Source: Bathymodiolus brooksi
Lineage: Eukaryota > Mollusca > Bivalvia > Mytilida > Modiolidae
Direction of reading: 5' to 3'
Length of the DNA stretch: 64,000 bases
Assembly (NCBI GenBank): GCA_963680875.1
Contig: OY804579.1
Coordinates: forward strand, 49,254,536-49,318,535
Both the position numbers and the translations under genes were made by a program. Shown one piece after another: positions 42,001 through 54,000 of this stretch (positions within the stretch are counted from its first letter, which is position 1; the number at the start of each line of letters is the position of its first letter). The notes below the pieces were generated by a model. That model was not told where the DNA came from. It worked only from the letters and a program-made list of their open reading frames with translations, and did not search any database.

Positions 42001-45000
42001 CATTATGCTCATTTGACATTGTATTTTGATATATAACAATCAAGAATTGTATATGCTCTATTATTTTAATGAAAGAAAAGACAATGTTCGTTTTTGATCT
42101 TCACCTTATATTTCGTTGTTTGTTAGGGGGTCGTATTTGAATGTAGTTTGTGTTTATGGTTAAGATAATTTTCAAAAGACATTATTTTCTATCTTCAAAC
42201 TCCTCGGAGTTACAATCTAGTGCCCAAAAGAGAAACGTCGCCAGAAAAAAGGTTTCGCTTACTGATACTCATCTTAATTGTTACGTTTCCAGACCCCTAC
42301 ACAAGTCTGAGAGTATGCGTTATGATCATGGTGTTTAACGCCACTCTCAACAATATTTCAGTTACATCGTTGAAGTCAATTTTATTGGTGGAGGAAACCG
42401 GTGTACCCGGAGAAAACCACTGACCTGCCGTAAGTTCACCGAAAATCTTTATAGCAATAATGTTATATCGAGTACACCTCTCCATGAGCGGGATTCGAAC
42501 TCACAACTTTAGTTGTGATAGGCACTGATTGCATAGGTAATTGTAAAAACTACCACACGATCACGACCGCGATCGCCCCTGACTGGGAATATGATCGGTC
42601 TATTCGATATAACACGTATATCTCTAAAATATTCTACGTTTTATTTGTTTTCGAGAGACGTGACAGCGCATATAATATAAATAATCAAACTTTTTGAATA
42701 TCAAAAATAAGACCACGAGTAACCGAACACCGCATGAATTAATAAACTAATGTGCAGAGCTTGACTTTTAACTCAGTCATTGATTAAACACAATATATAT
42801 ATAATATGAAGCAAGGTATTTAACTACATTCTACGTGTCCCCTCTTTTTCTGATAAAATATTATTTTGTATACCTTCAACTGAATATTTGTAGCCGTTAT
42901 ATTTCCCAATGTTTCGTTATTAAAATCAAAAGTAAATCCATCTCTCTTTATGATAGATTTGTTAGTAAAATGTTCAATGTTGTCTTTCTCTAAGCTGATA
43001 TTGATGTTTTCCTTCCGTATGTTCTTTTCTGATTCTGCATATGCCATTATTGATGATGTTATATTAAAGGCTTCATCCAAAGCATCAAACATCAATCGAG
43101 TATTCCGCATTATCTAGAATTGAAAGTATGCATATCTGGTCTCAATAAATGACAGTACAGTTAAAACTAAAGACTTATTTAATTTTAACCTATATATAAA
43201 TGAAAACTGCTCATAAAGGCCACTTTTGAGGTTCCCTTGAATGGCTTATATCTACAGGTATTATTATTATTATTATTTTAAAAAAATAATTTAATTAGTG
43301 AGTTAGTGAATGCTGGTTAGCTCATAGTGAGCAATCTGGCAATCTATATAACGACTAGAACAAGCCACATTCAGTGCGATGATGATGATGTCCGTTTTGT
43401 CCTAGACAAAAAACACTTAGTTGGATTTTTCTAGTGCTAGCTCACTGAAACAATAGTCCGTGAGTAGACTTGTCATTGTTCTTAATACCTAATGATGTGT
43501 AAATAGCGGAGAAGCAGCAAATGCCAAATTTATAGTCTTTTGTTCGACCCGATCAACCGGTGCTAGAACCTCAGGTCGAGTATATGCTTGACAAGCATTC
43601 TAACCAATACATCGCCGACGCAGTCTTTTATTTGTTAATGAACGTACCACGATATCTGCTGTTAAATTCAGAAATGACAAAAAGAATTATGTCTATATGG
43701 AAACTAAACAAATAAAAGTCAGACCCCGGAAGAAGCGAAAATCTGTAATGAGCAAAAGTAATATGATTTCTATATCATAGAAAATACTCACAGCATTTGC
43801 AAGCCTCTTCTTACGTGCTTGTATAATCCGTCGTTTTTCATACATCCTTTCAGCAACTTCTCTATATACGAGACCCTTCTCAATGAACGTGTCATATTCA
43901 CTAGGGTGATATGCATGGTAATCCCGTAAATCTTCCTCAACTTGTTCTACTGTTAAAGTCGTATTTACATCCTCGTCACCAGCAGTTTGAAAAAGATCGA
44001 GATTTTTCGATAGAAGGCCAATCATTTCTAAAACAAACGGTATAATTTCATGTTAACGTAAACTTATTTTCAAATTGCTCTTTAACCCTTGCCCTTGGAT
44101 TAGCATCGGTGGTGTAATGGCTAGCGGGCTCGCCTCGAGTGCTGTATATCGTGGTCTTGAGCCCCGATCGGATCAAATCGATGATTATAAAAATTGTATT
44201 TGTTGTTTTTCCCGCTAAGTACACAGCATCAAGGAGAAAGAACAAAAACTGGTTGGCTCGGAATTATGATAATGTGTCCGATTGGGACGACATGTCTATC
44301 CGCGAACTATTGTTTCAGTGAGCTACCACTATAAACAATTCAGCTAAGCGTGTTTGTCAAGTACAAAGCGGATCTCATCATCATCTCATTGAAAATTAGC
44401 TTGTTTTCGCCATGATATAGCTGAAACATTTGTGAGTTGACATTAAACAACAATCACTTAATCCTTGGAATATCAGTTTTCCAAATACGTCATTTACTCA
44501 CTAAACTTTTTTTTTTAATTCCTTTTATCTACATTGATACATACTGAAAACGTAGCATTGGTGATCTACAGAATATTGATATCGTTTATATTTTCATTCG
44601 TATCGATGTGGTTTTTTGTCTGAGTTATCCTTTATATTGAGCATTGGGTTTTCGTGCTTCACATTCAAGATATCAAAGATCAAAATACAAATTGAAATCA
44701 ACAATAATCAACATGTGAGTAAGAAATAAAATCAAAAATGGCGAAAACAAACAGAAAACAAAAATATGGCGTCGGCGCATATTCTATAAGCATTGATATC
44801 ATTAGAGAGTGTAACATGTTTTATCAATACTTCCCATAGATTTTCGTTCAAGATTGTGTTTGAAGATTTTGTGTCTTTTTTTTCGAGGTCCTTCAGTTGT
44901 TAGAAGAGGAAGGACAGAAGGAAAAAGAAAGAATAAAGAAGGAAAAAGAAGAAAATACAGCCAAAGAAATAAGGAAGAGGGCCTTAGATAACTGCACACC

Positions 45001-48000
45001 TAAGAAAGGTATAACTTTAGACATACCTGTATTAGAATTTAACTGGATGTGCATCTTAAATTGTGCTTGCAACCCCTTTGTGATGCATTGATTAAAGGCG
45101 TCCCTGCATATGTATGGTTATACATGTATATTGGAACACAAAACATGTAATCACATGCAGAAAAAAATATTTATTTGTTTTTTAAATTTCTTCTAGAAAA
45201 CTGTCATTATTGTGATTAAATGGTAGAGGTATGACTTGACAGTGATTCCAATTATAAATGACAATGCAATTTATCACATTCAAGGTAAAAATCAGAAATA
45301 TTTACAAAGAATGTTAAAGCATGTCCCAATGAATTTCTGAATGCCAATAGAAAATATTCCATTCTAATCCTAACCACTTGGCATGTATTGTTGATATTCA
45401 CATAAAAAAATCGGAGATAGACATAAAAAAGCATATTGATTAACAAAAAGAAACAACAAATAATAATAAGATAAAAAAAAAGTAAAACAAAAGATAAACA
45501 AAAAGGGGGCAAATCTAAATCAGAGTAATATTTCCATAAAATGATGTTATTTTTGCCAATATAAGATTGCAGAGAAAAAAGGTAGGTAGTCAACACACAT
45601 ATGTTCTTCTTGCCGAAAAATACAATCCTTACTTTTCATGAAGGTATTGGTAACTAAAGGTAAATTTTCTGTGAAACCTCTTTTTAAAAATAAAATTGTG
45701 ATTACACTATGTTTATTCATACAGGCCTAGGTGATGATGAAAATTGTGATGGGACACCAGTTAAAAGAAGTGCTAGTAGTACCAACAACATAATAGGCTA
45801 CCTGAAGGAGAACAATGAAAATGAAGTCAACCTAAAAAAGGAGGAAATAAATATCAGAAAAGATGAACTAAGACTTGAACGAGAAAAATTTGAGTTGGAC
45901 AGACAAGAAAGACAACAGAAAATGGAAGCAGAAAAACAGGAAAAGAAATTAATGCTTGAACTTATGACAAAATGCATTGGACAAAGACTTTAAATAAAAA
46001 AAGATTTACAAATCAAAAGAAATAAACAGTAATTAAAAGTCTTAATTCCTAGAACTTCTTTGCTGGAAAAATGTTCAGTCCCTACTATCAAAACAGCTTA
46101 ACTTAATGTGCCATAATTATCAGACCCATCCATTCGTCTGTAAACAAAATCTGATTATCTCTCTGACTTTGTAGACATCTTCTGATGAAATACTTTTAAA
46201 ACCCTCTCCAAAAATGAAGATCAAAGCATAGATATGAATCAGTAAATTATGTCTGTCGGTATTTCTGTCTGTGCAATCCATGTAAATCTTTGGTCCATAA
46301 ATTTACAATGTCTTTGATATCAAGCACCATAAAATATGCATAGGCCTCGATTTTGCTTAAAATTGCTCTCATGGATCCAATCAAGAATATGAAGATTGTC
46401 ATCGGCTGTTTCATATTGATTTTCCATGCTTATTGATGACACTTGATTTTCATCATGATTGTTAAAATGTGTCTTCTCAATGAGAGCAAATGAATAATAA
46501 ACTTGACAGATCACAAATTTAAGATGATGGATATTGTAACTGAATATAAGGCCTGTTTTTTTAATTCTCAAACTTGTTTATGGTTGAAAACAACCTGAAA
46601 CATGTTTGAATCATAAACATAATACCACAACGAAACAAAACCACTCAACCGTAAAAATGTTTTAAACCAGGTTAATGGTTGAGAATTAAAAAACCAGGCC
46701 TATAGGAACACATAAACTAAAACAAATCTTTTAAGTTCAAGGTCACAAACCCGCAAGGCTATTGGAATTTCAATGAATTTGAATTTTGGTGTTTAATGCC
46801 ACTTTCAGCAATATTTCAGCTATATCATGGCGACCAGTTTTAGTGATGGAGGAAGCCGGATTACACCACCGACCATGGGCAAGTAACTGGTAAGCTTTAT
46901 CACTTGTGGCTGTAAGTCGAGTGCACCCTTTTTGTAATTTACAAAGCTGGGCGCGAACCCAAGCCGTATTGGTGATAGGCTTGTATGAGTTGTTAGATCC
47001 AGCGACCTAACTCATTGAGCCATCCGGGCTCCGAATTTCAATGACAAATATGAGATATCGTTTGTTGAGGACACGGTGAAGGGAGAAAGGAGACAACGAA
47101 ACAAGCCAAGATGTCAGCAACGCAACTCTCCCCAAACCAAAAAAAATATACAGTACAAAGAGAGACATACCATGACTAATCACTGAGATAGTGATGTCGC
47201 ACTCTAAGAATGATACTGAAAATCTTTTTATTTTATTTTCCTGAGAGTGGTTAGTTTTATCACTTTCAATTCAGAAAAAAATGAAGTTATCTCCAACAGA
47301 AAAAAAACCCAGATCACTCTTAGAGTGTGGCACCACTTTCACGGTGATTAGACTATAGTCATGGTTTGTCTCGTTCTGTACTGTACTGTACACATTTTCA
47401 GGACTTTTTTTCAAACTGATGGAAAAAGGGATATAGAGGAAATAAATTCCGTGAATACAGCTGCCTGCACCATAAACACAAACATCACGGATTCGAAATG
47501 GTTTAATAAATTGATAAATAAAGCCTCGTGCAACAATAATATGATTTAATGCAATTTGAAAATTCAAAATGCATGATTTCATTTCAACGTCAACCTCGTA
47601 AATATTCTAGAAGGGCTGGTGGCTGAAGGTTGAAGAAACTGCTTGTTTCACTTCCGTACATACACATATGACAGTTAGTGAGTAAAACAGCAACTGTATA
47701 ATATTTTTCGACAGGTTGTAGGTAGACCTTTTGATTTTTTTTTAAAGTCAAGGTATGCAAATAACGACAGTACTTTACCAAAGACCCATTCAACACAAAT
47801 GCGGACAGCAAACATTCTTTTGTTGAATATCATTTGATTTCTTGAAATTGCACCACCACGGTACGGCGGTATGATGTAGCCATCACCAAGTGGGTATGCA
47901 GGGTCACCATAAACAGAAAATATATGACCATTGGGAGAAATCATATGGTTAGCCATTTGTGCCAATACATTACTTTCCCTTAACAGTCCAGCATCATGGC

Positions 48001-51000
48001 GGCGCCCCTCAATCGGTCCATAAAGATGCGATATAAGACCATTCGGAATAACAATGCTTTGAAACTTGAGTCCATGAACTCTCTTATGACCGTTCAAGAC
48101 CAGTTTTAGATTTAGTTGCGGTCTACAAATAGGACTGACCGTACCATCTATGAATCCCCAACAATTTTCCAGCGGTGTGTTACGATCAGAAACAGCTTCA
48201 GCATAATTGCGCAAATGTTCATATGATAACCAGTCTCGGCTTAGGTCAGAAAGAAGGTGATTGTGTGTATTATAAAGATAATCGATGACGTGGTTATATA
48301 TGTATGAAATTTCAACTTTGGTTCTCCCCAAAACAGGTTCTAGATCTTCTAATCGACATGGATAGGCAAGTCTACGGAGAACTATGCACAAACCTTCTAC
48401 ACCAGAGGCCACTGTACGGTTGTTGCAAATAATATTTTTCTGGTAATCGGAGTACATTACTAAGAATATTTATATCTTCTCTTCCAAATCGGAACATTGT
48501 GCGGCATTGATCATTTGTTAAATTGTCAATGTCAAGCTTTTGATATGCAAGAACTTTTTCTTCATTAAGCGATGAGAGCAATAGTAAGTCATCATCATTT
48601 TCTAATGCAGCCAATACGACTTTTTCCGCCATAATAATTTCAAACACAACATAAAAAACAATGAAACTGACTGGTTTATGAATTAAAGCTGACCAATCAG
48701 CGCTTTGATAACATCCAGGTTATACAGGTACACGTGATGTTTGCTTAACTGCACGCGAAATCGCATTACAATGACGTGTACGGGTACCTCTAACTAGACG
48801 TAGAAGTACACGTACACGTCCGCTTGCTTAACCTCTCTAATATTAACAGAACTTCTGATTTTCCTTCGTCTCAAGATATTGCACTGAAATACTGCCATAT
48901 ATAAATAAACCATCTAGTTTGGTATTACTTCATAAAATGAAAAACAAACAAAAGAATACCAGTCCATACTGTAGGAACAGTTCCAGTAGACAAATCGTAT
49001 AATGAGGGAACATCTATACCCCTAACACACATACACACCGCCGCTAAATTTACTGGCTTGGTACAGGCACTTCAAAAGTGTCGGAGTTAAAACAGCAAAT
49101 ATAAATAAACCAACTAGTCTGGAATTACTTAAATATCATAAATAAATAAACCAGTTAGTCTTGTGAATTATGGTAAAGGAAAGGGTTATATTATAAATTA
49201 GGTGAAATTATCAACTTTGTTTCCCTTAGTGTTCCTCTCAAGCAACTTACGCTCGAGAGAACAAGAACACATAAATACAAGGAATTTTGTTTTCAAGACT
49301 TGTGAGATAATTTGAAAACCTTACTCATATTTTGATTTTCTCAAAACTACGATATGATGTGGAAAACCATCACATATGAATAAATTATTGTTCTCGAATT
49401 CGGTTTAATTGAAATTTAACGACTTACCAGAAGTTGAATCTTGTATGCCTGTCAGTTCTGACATTGGGAAAGGTTTTATTTTGGTTTGCCCCCGAATGGT
49501 CTTTAACAATGTCCTACTTGAATTAAAAACCGTTTCCTGCAAGCAGAAAGTGTTCAAAACATTATTTTCATTGGATACCATGTTTAGACCCACTAGTTTA
49601 CTTACTCCCAAAGACTTAATTATATGGCTTGCCAATCTTTTGACCTTGGGCACTCCTCATGAAGATTATATTCCAGAAACATGGCGTGTGTACTAAATAA
49701 GTAAGAAATAAATCATGGAAGCCAGAATGTGTTTTGAGTTTTAACATGGGTTGGCGGATATTAGTATTTAATCTCGAGCCGGAGACGAGGGATAAAATTT
49801 ACTAATATCCACCAACCCATGTTAAAACTCAAAACACATTCTGGCTTCCATGAATTATTTCGATTCTGATATATCTAACAGTACAAATACGGTAGTATAC
49901 TTTATTTGGAAGACGGTAATTTATATTTATGCTTGCGGACAATGCCGCACACAATGTATGCTGCCAAATTCGAGCAGACGATGATTCATCAAGATGTACT
50001 ATTACGACGGGATAGTCAGTCACATATACATTTACGACGGGAAAGTCAGTCGTATTGATGGAGCATCCGTAACAATAATATTGTGTTTGCATGTTTAATT
50101 GTACGTCGCATATTATTAATTTTGGATATGTTGATTATTTTCGTTGAATATAGATGTTATTAAAACATTAATAACTCAATCGTAACTACTCGGCCATTGT
50201 CGCTACCCTGCAAATAACTTTTTTTATTTGCAGGGTAGCGAGAATGGCTGAGTAGTTACGATTGATTAATAACTGTGTAAATAATTTTATTTAATTATTT
50301 TATTACCTTGCTTAAATGTGTGCACCGGCGCATGTACTAATGATTATACACAATCGATAAATCGCTCGATTGCTTACAAAGCGTAAGAAGGACGTTATGT
50401 TAGATTATAGATTCTCTAATTCTTGCTAAATTTTCACACTTCTCAACCCGTGTGAGAAGAAATCGATAATCAACGTGTGGATCACTTTGTTCTCAGTCGC
50501 TGATTGGTCAATTACGCAATTATGTCTTGGGTGAGATAAGAATTTCACGCTACTTTTCCCGTAAAAATGTTACGTTTGGCAACATGTCATTGTATCAATA
50601 AAATCGTTTAATTAACTGTAACTAACCGTAATTAACCGTACCATCACCAAGAACCAATCATCTGGAATCTTGTCCCTTCTCCATCATTGCTTCAAAAACA
50701 TTCCTTAACGGGTGTGACGTCAATTGAAGTATACGTCAGTGACGTCATTGGACGTCGATTTGAGAAAGTGAAAAACGGCCATATATTTTGTTAAATTAGT
50801 GAGAAAAAGAATCAAAAAAATTTTTAGTGGTACATTAGAGAAACAATCTCTAACATTGTTTCCCTTTTATTACGATAATTTCTCAAATCTCGATAGTTAA
50901 ATTTTTACATTTTAAAGTTCTGGGTAAACCTCGAACATTAAAATGTGAAAATTTAACTATCTTGATTTGAGAAATTATCGTAATAAACGGGAAACAATGT

Positions 51001-54000
51001 TAGAGACTATATATACAACACCGGGGGAGTACAAGATAGGGAAATCTCCAACATCCGAGGGTAAGATTTCAATCGTTCTCTGACGAAGCTTAGTAGTATT
51101 TTAAACGTATTTCATAATAAAATGCAATGTATTTTATAATAAAATACAGTGTGTTTTTATAAATAAATGAAAAATGCTAATACAACAGCGATACATACCA
51201 TTAAAAAATTATTTGACTTTGGTCAAAGGGAGGTAATTCCTTTCTTTACGTAAGTTACTAACACGGGAGAGCATTCTATTATTCACTCAATGTAAGCAAA
51301 CGTTGACACGCCAGACAAGACATATAGGGTCTAACACCGGGAGAGGTGCAAGATAGTAAAATCTGTGACAGCCGAGGGTAAGATTTAAATCGTATCGGAC
51401 GAGGCTTGTCCGAGTCCAATACGATTTAAATCTTACCCGAGGGTGTCACAGATTTTACTATCTTGCACCTTTTACGGTGTTTGACTCTTTTTCTCACCCC
51501 TGTCTACCGTGTCAATGTTTGTTTACTTGTTGTGTAGTTTGGTGCATTAATTTGCGAACCGTATCACAGCCACAGGACCAAAATGACACGTAATAAAATA
51601 AAACAAGATGTTCATTTTACAACTTTAAAGAGGTTCAAAATAATATGCGAGCTTAAGCGAGCTCTTTATGGTATAAAATGTGTACTTAGGATTTTTTAAC
51701 AAACATGGTTGAACATATTGTCGAAGAAAAAAAAATTCTACGTTTTGTAAACACCGGTTTCCGGGTTACACACTACCACACTCAACTAATGAAGATCTTC
51801 TTAACATAAAGCACAAATGTGATCCTGAAGTCTCGTACCCTCTCTCGTACGTCCGATACCACTGAAACCCGGAACCCGTGTGTAATAAAAGTCATTTTGT
51901 TAGCTTGTTGTACTTATATTGATATTTTTTAATTTATTAAATCTCTTCTGACATACTGACAAGAATTTTTGTTTCTACGCGGAAGTTAACTTTTGAGATT
52001 TCGTAAGGAACGATAACTCGAATAAAGGAACGACAGCTCGATTGAATGAGACTAGATTCGGCCCTAAAAAACGTCGTCCCTAATATATCTCGGCCCAAAA
52101 AATCTCGACACTTTTTGATGAAATTGCCAGATAATTTTCAGATGCGCGAGCATTCAAGGCCGTGCCGGTTTCATATTAAAGTTAACAAACTTGTGATAGA
52201 TTCTACAATAACAAAATCTTGCACCTTTTACGATGTTTGCCACTTTTTCTCATCTCTTTCAATATTTGTTTACGTTGAGAAAATATAGAGTACTCTCCCT
52301 TGTTAGGTAACTAACGTAAATAAAAACAATTACCTCCCTTTGACCAACGTCAAATAATTTTTTTTCCAGGCATTTATCGCTGTTGTAGTAGCATTGATAA
52401 TATATTTATAAAAACAACGCATTGTATTTTATTGTATTTTATTGTGAAATACATTTAAAATACTGTCAAGACACTATAAATCGACAATTTAATTCAACAA
52501 TGGATAACAATTTTGCGGGTAAAACGGCGTGTAGCTTGTCTTACCCTGGAGCCGGGGTAAGATAGAACAATCTTTTTCAACTAAACTAACGGACTACTTT
52601 ATCCAAGGGGTGAGACATTCTCTTCTCACCCCTTGGATAAAGTAGTCCGTTAGTTTAGGTGAAAACGATTTTTCTATCTTACCCCGGCTCCAGGGTAAGA
52701 CAAGCTACACGCCGTTTTACCCGCAAAATTATTATCCATTGTTGAATTAAATTGTCGATTTATAGTGTCTTGACAGTATTTTAAATGTATTTCACAATAA
52801 AATACAATATTATAAATGCTACTACAACAACGATAAATGGCTGTAAAAAAATTTATTTGACGTTGGTCAAAGGGAGGTAATTGTTTTTATTTACGTTAGT
52901 TACCTAACAAGGGAGAGTACTCTATATTTTCTCAACGTAAACAAATGTTGAAAGAGATGAGAAAAAGTGGCAAACATCGTAAAAGGTGCAAGAATTTGTT
53001 ATTGTAGAATCTATCACAAGTTTGTTAACTTTATTATTTTGAACCTCTTTAAAGTTGTAAAATGAACATCTTGTTTTATTTTATTACGTGTCGTTTTGGT
53101 CCTGTGGCTGTGATACGGTTCGCAAATTAATGCACCAAACTACACAACAAGTAAACAAACATTGACACCCTAGAAAGGGGAGAGAAAAAGAGTTAAACAC
53201 CGTAAAAGGTGCAAGGTAGAACTATCTTGCACCTCTCCCGGTGTTACACCCTGTATATCTTGCACCTTTTACGCTGTTTGACTCTTTTTCTCACCCCTTT
53301 CTACCATGTCAATGTTTGCTTACTTGTTGTGTAGTTTGGTGCATTAATTTGCGAACTGTATCACAAGCCACAGGACCAAAATGCCACGTAATAAGATAAA
53401 ACAAGATGTTCATTTTACAACTTTAAAGAGGTTCAAAATAATATGCGAGCTTAATCGAGCTCTTTATGGTATAAAATGTGTACTTAGGATTTTTTAACAA
53501 CATGGCTGAACATACTGTCGAAGAAAAAAAAATCGACGCTTTGTAAACACCGGTTCCGTGTAACACACTAACACACTCAATTAATGAAGATCTTCTTAAA
53601 ATAAAGTGCAAAGGTGACCCTGAAGTCTCGTACCCTCGCTCGTACGTCCGATACCAATGAAATCCAGAACCCGCGTGTAATAAAAGTCATTTTGTTAGCT
53701 TGTTTTACTTATATTGATATTTTTTAATTTATTAAATCTCTTCTGACATACTGACAATAATTTTTGTCTCTACGCGGAAGTTATCTTTTGGGATTTCGTA
53801 AGGAACGATAACTCGAATAAAGGAACAACAGCTCGATTGAATGAGACTAGATTCGGCCCTAAATAAAAGTCGTCCCTAATATATCTCGGCACTTGTTGAT
53901 GATCTGGATGAGCGTGAAATTGCCAGATAATTTTCAGATGCGCGAGCATTCATGGCCGTGACGGTTTCATATTAAAGTTAACAAACTTGTGATAGATTCT

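Noticed and set aside
43830..44160. Functional tRNA gene at the S2 head
   Set aside because: Box A is recognisable but box B and the acceptor stem are degraded, and a second copy shares the SINE body.
45252..45596. Hydrophobic 114-codon minus-strand open frame
   Set aside because: Low-complexity translation of A-rich tracts inside the intron of the Harbinger partner remnant.
44897..45993. Host gene encoding a coiled-coil protein
   Set aside because: The exon content matches the C-terminal half of Harbinger partner proteins and a Harbinger transposase lies 1.6 kb away; a transposon origin is simpler, although the missing 5' exon leaves some doubt.
52046..53611. Short open frames in the fold-back complex
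   Set aside because: The frames are not preserved between the two ~1.15-kb direct copies, so selection for coding is not indicated.
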